Origin: an uncultured Rhodospirillaceae bacterium | GTDB lineage: Bacteria; Pseudomonadota; Alphaproteobacteria; Rhodospirillales; UBA2165 | Reading direction: 5' to 3' | DNA: 5,851 nucleotides | Assembly: GCA_913054205.1 (NCBI GenBank) | Contig: CAJXJM010000178.1 | Span: 1 to 5,851 of the forward strand | In this document: one piece after another, positions 5,428-5,851 of the stretch | Numbering within the stretch: position 1 is the first letter of the stretch | Layout: each line of letters begins with the position of its first letter | Program-made: the position numbers and the translations under genes | Notes under the pieces: model-generated | What the model was told of the DNA's origin: nothing | The model's database searches: none | Seen by the model: the letters and a program-made list of their open reading frames with translations, nothing else

Positions 5428-5851
5428 ATGCCATTATCGCCGCCGGTAAAACGGAACCATATTCACACCCGTGAAATACGCTGCATCGGATATGAGCGTG
5501 ATGATGGCTTGTGGGACATAGAAGGCCGGATCACGGACACAAAAACCTACAGTTTTGAGAACCAGGACCGGGGATTGGTCGGTGCTGGCACGCCGGTTCA
5601 TGACATGCTCGTCCGCCTCACAGTCGATAACGATCTAGTCGTACAGGATGCCGAAGCGTCGACCGAACAAGGGCCTTTTCACATTTGCCCCAATATTACG
5701 GATGGCGTCAAAGCGCTGATCGGATTAAAAATCACCACCGGCTGGACGCGCAATGTCCAAAAAGCGATTGGCGGCGTTAAAGGCTGCACCCACATTAACC
5801 AACTTCTCATTGGCCCCCTCGCTACAACAGCCTATCAGTCCATCGTTCCTA
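5428..5851 (+). CDS. DUF2889-type protein, 5' part (3' end outside window)
   Basis: An open frame of 141 complete codons runs from ATG 5428 off the right edge. It matches what I know of the DUF2889 family (Pfam), widespread in proteobacteria and without an assigned function. Family-like stretches are the MPLSPPV start and HTREI (13-17), then GYERDDGLWDIEG (21-33) and DTKTYSF (37-43), then HDMLVRLTVDNDLVV (58-72), GPFHICPNI (82-90) and GGVKGCTHINQLL (115-127). The Cys120-Thr-His122 pair together with acidic residues D30/E32 and H58 could form a metal or catalytic site, but that is speculation. There is no signal peptide or membrane segment in the visible part, so it is probably cytoplasmic. 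The start is supported by AGGGAGGT 5 bases upstream. It could be cotranscribed with the CBS gene 110 bases before it, or have its own promoter in that gap. Family assignment is from memory of the family's sequence. Confidence 0.85.
   Translation, partial: MPLSPPVKRNHIHTREIRCIGYERDDGLWDIEGRITDTKTYSFENQDRGLVGAGTPVHDMLVRLTVDNDLVVQDAEASTEQGPFHICPNITDGVKALIGLKITTGWTRNVQKAIGGVKGCTHINQLLIGPLATTAYQSIVP

Noticed and set aside
1..5851. Mobile element, CRISPR array, tRNA or rRNA gene, phage or toxin-antitoxin module
   Set aside because: No transposase or integrase frame, no long terminal repeats, no regularly spaced direct repeats, no cloverleaf or rRNA-like sequence, and no toxin-like small gene pair was seen on either strand.

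Overview
The window reads as bacterial chromosome, most likely from an alphaproteobacterium of the Rhodospirillales or a related order. Three things point there: the aroK-aroB-(HlyC/CorC-type CNNM protein) gene order, a DUF2889-type protein nearby, and a divergent gene for a secreted, Pro/Ala-rich protein of a kind often annotated misleadingly as 'antifreeze glycopeptide polyprotein' in that group. Base composition looks about half GC in the genes and AT-rich between them. There are no tRNA or rRNA genes, transposases, phage genes or CRISPR repeats, so this is a housekeeping region rather than an accessory island. The taxonomic placement is inference from gene order and recalled family resemblance.

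Left part (1-1606, minus strand): two co-oriented genes. First comes a 46-residue single-pass membrane protein (1606-1466). It overlaps, or directly abuts, a long exported protein with a signal peptide, a proline-rich linker and a helical, TPR-like remainder. The stop codon of the exported protein lies beyond the left edge. Plus-strand open frames in this stretch are shadows of this gene.

Middle (1607-4766): a 182-base AT-rich divergent promoter region, then a tight plus-strand operon. aroK (shikimate kinase) overlaps aroB (3-dehydroquinate synthase) by an ATGA, and 12 bases later comes a 426-residue CNNM/CorC-type membrane protein (DUF21, CBS pair, CorC_HlyC domain). AroB catalyses step 2 and AroK step 5 of the shikimate pathway, in the cytoplasm. 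The CNNM protein is probably an ion-transport or membrane-integrity gene carried on the same transcript.

Right part (4767-5851): a 101-base gap with a possible promoter, a stand-alone two-CBS-domain protein with a strong ribosome binding site, a 110-base gap rich in inverted repeats, and the first 141 codons of a DUF2889-type protein that runs off the right edge. The gap before the DUF2889 gene holds the most interesting signal. A 9-base stretch near its start is perfectly complementary to the ribosome binding site of the DUF2889 gene and also lies in a competing hairpin, which suggests either an RNA switch or a multi-half-site operator. I did not find a convincing new multi-gene system. The two-gene minus-strand unit and this leader are the parts that are least explained.
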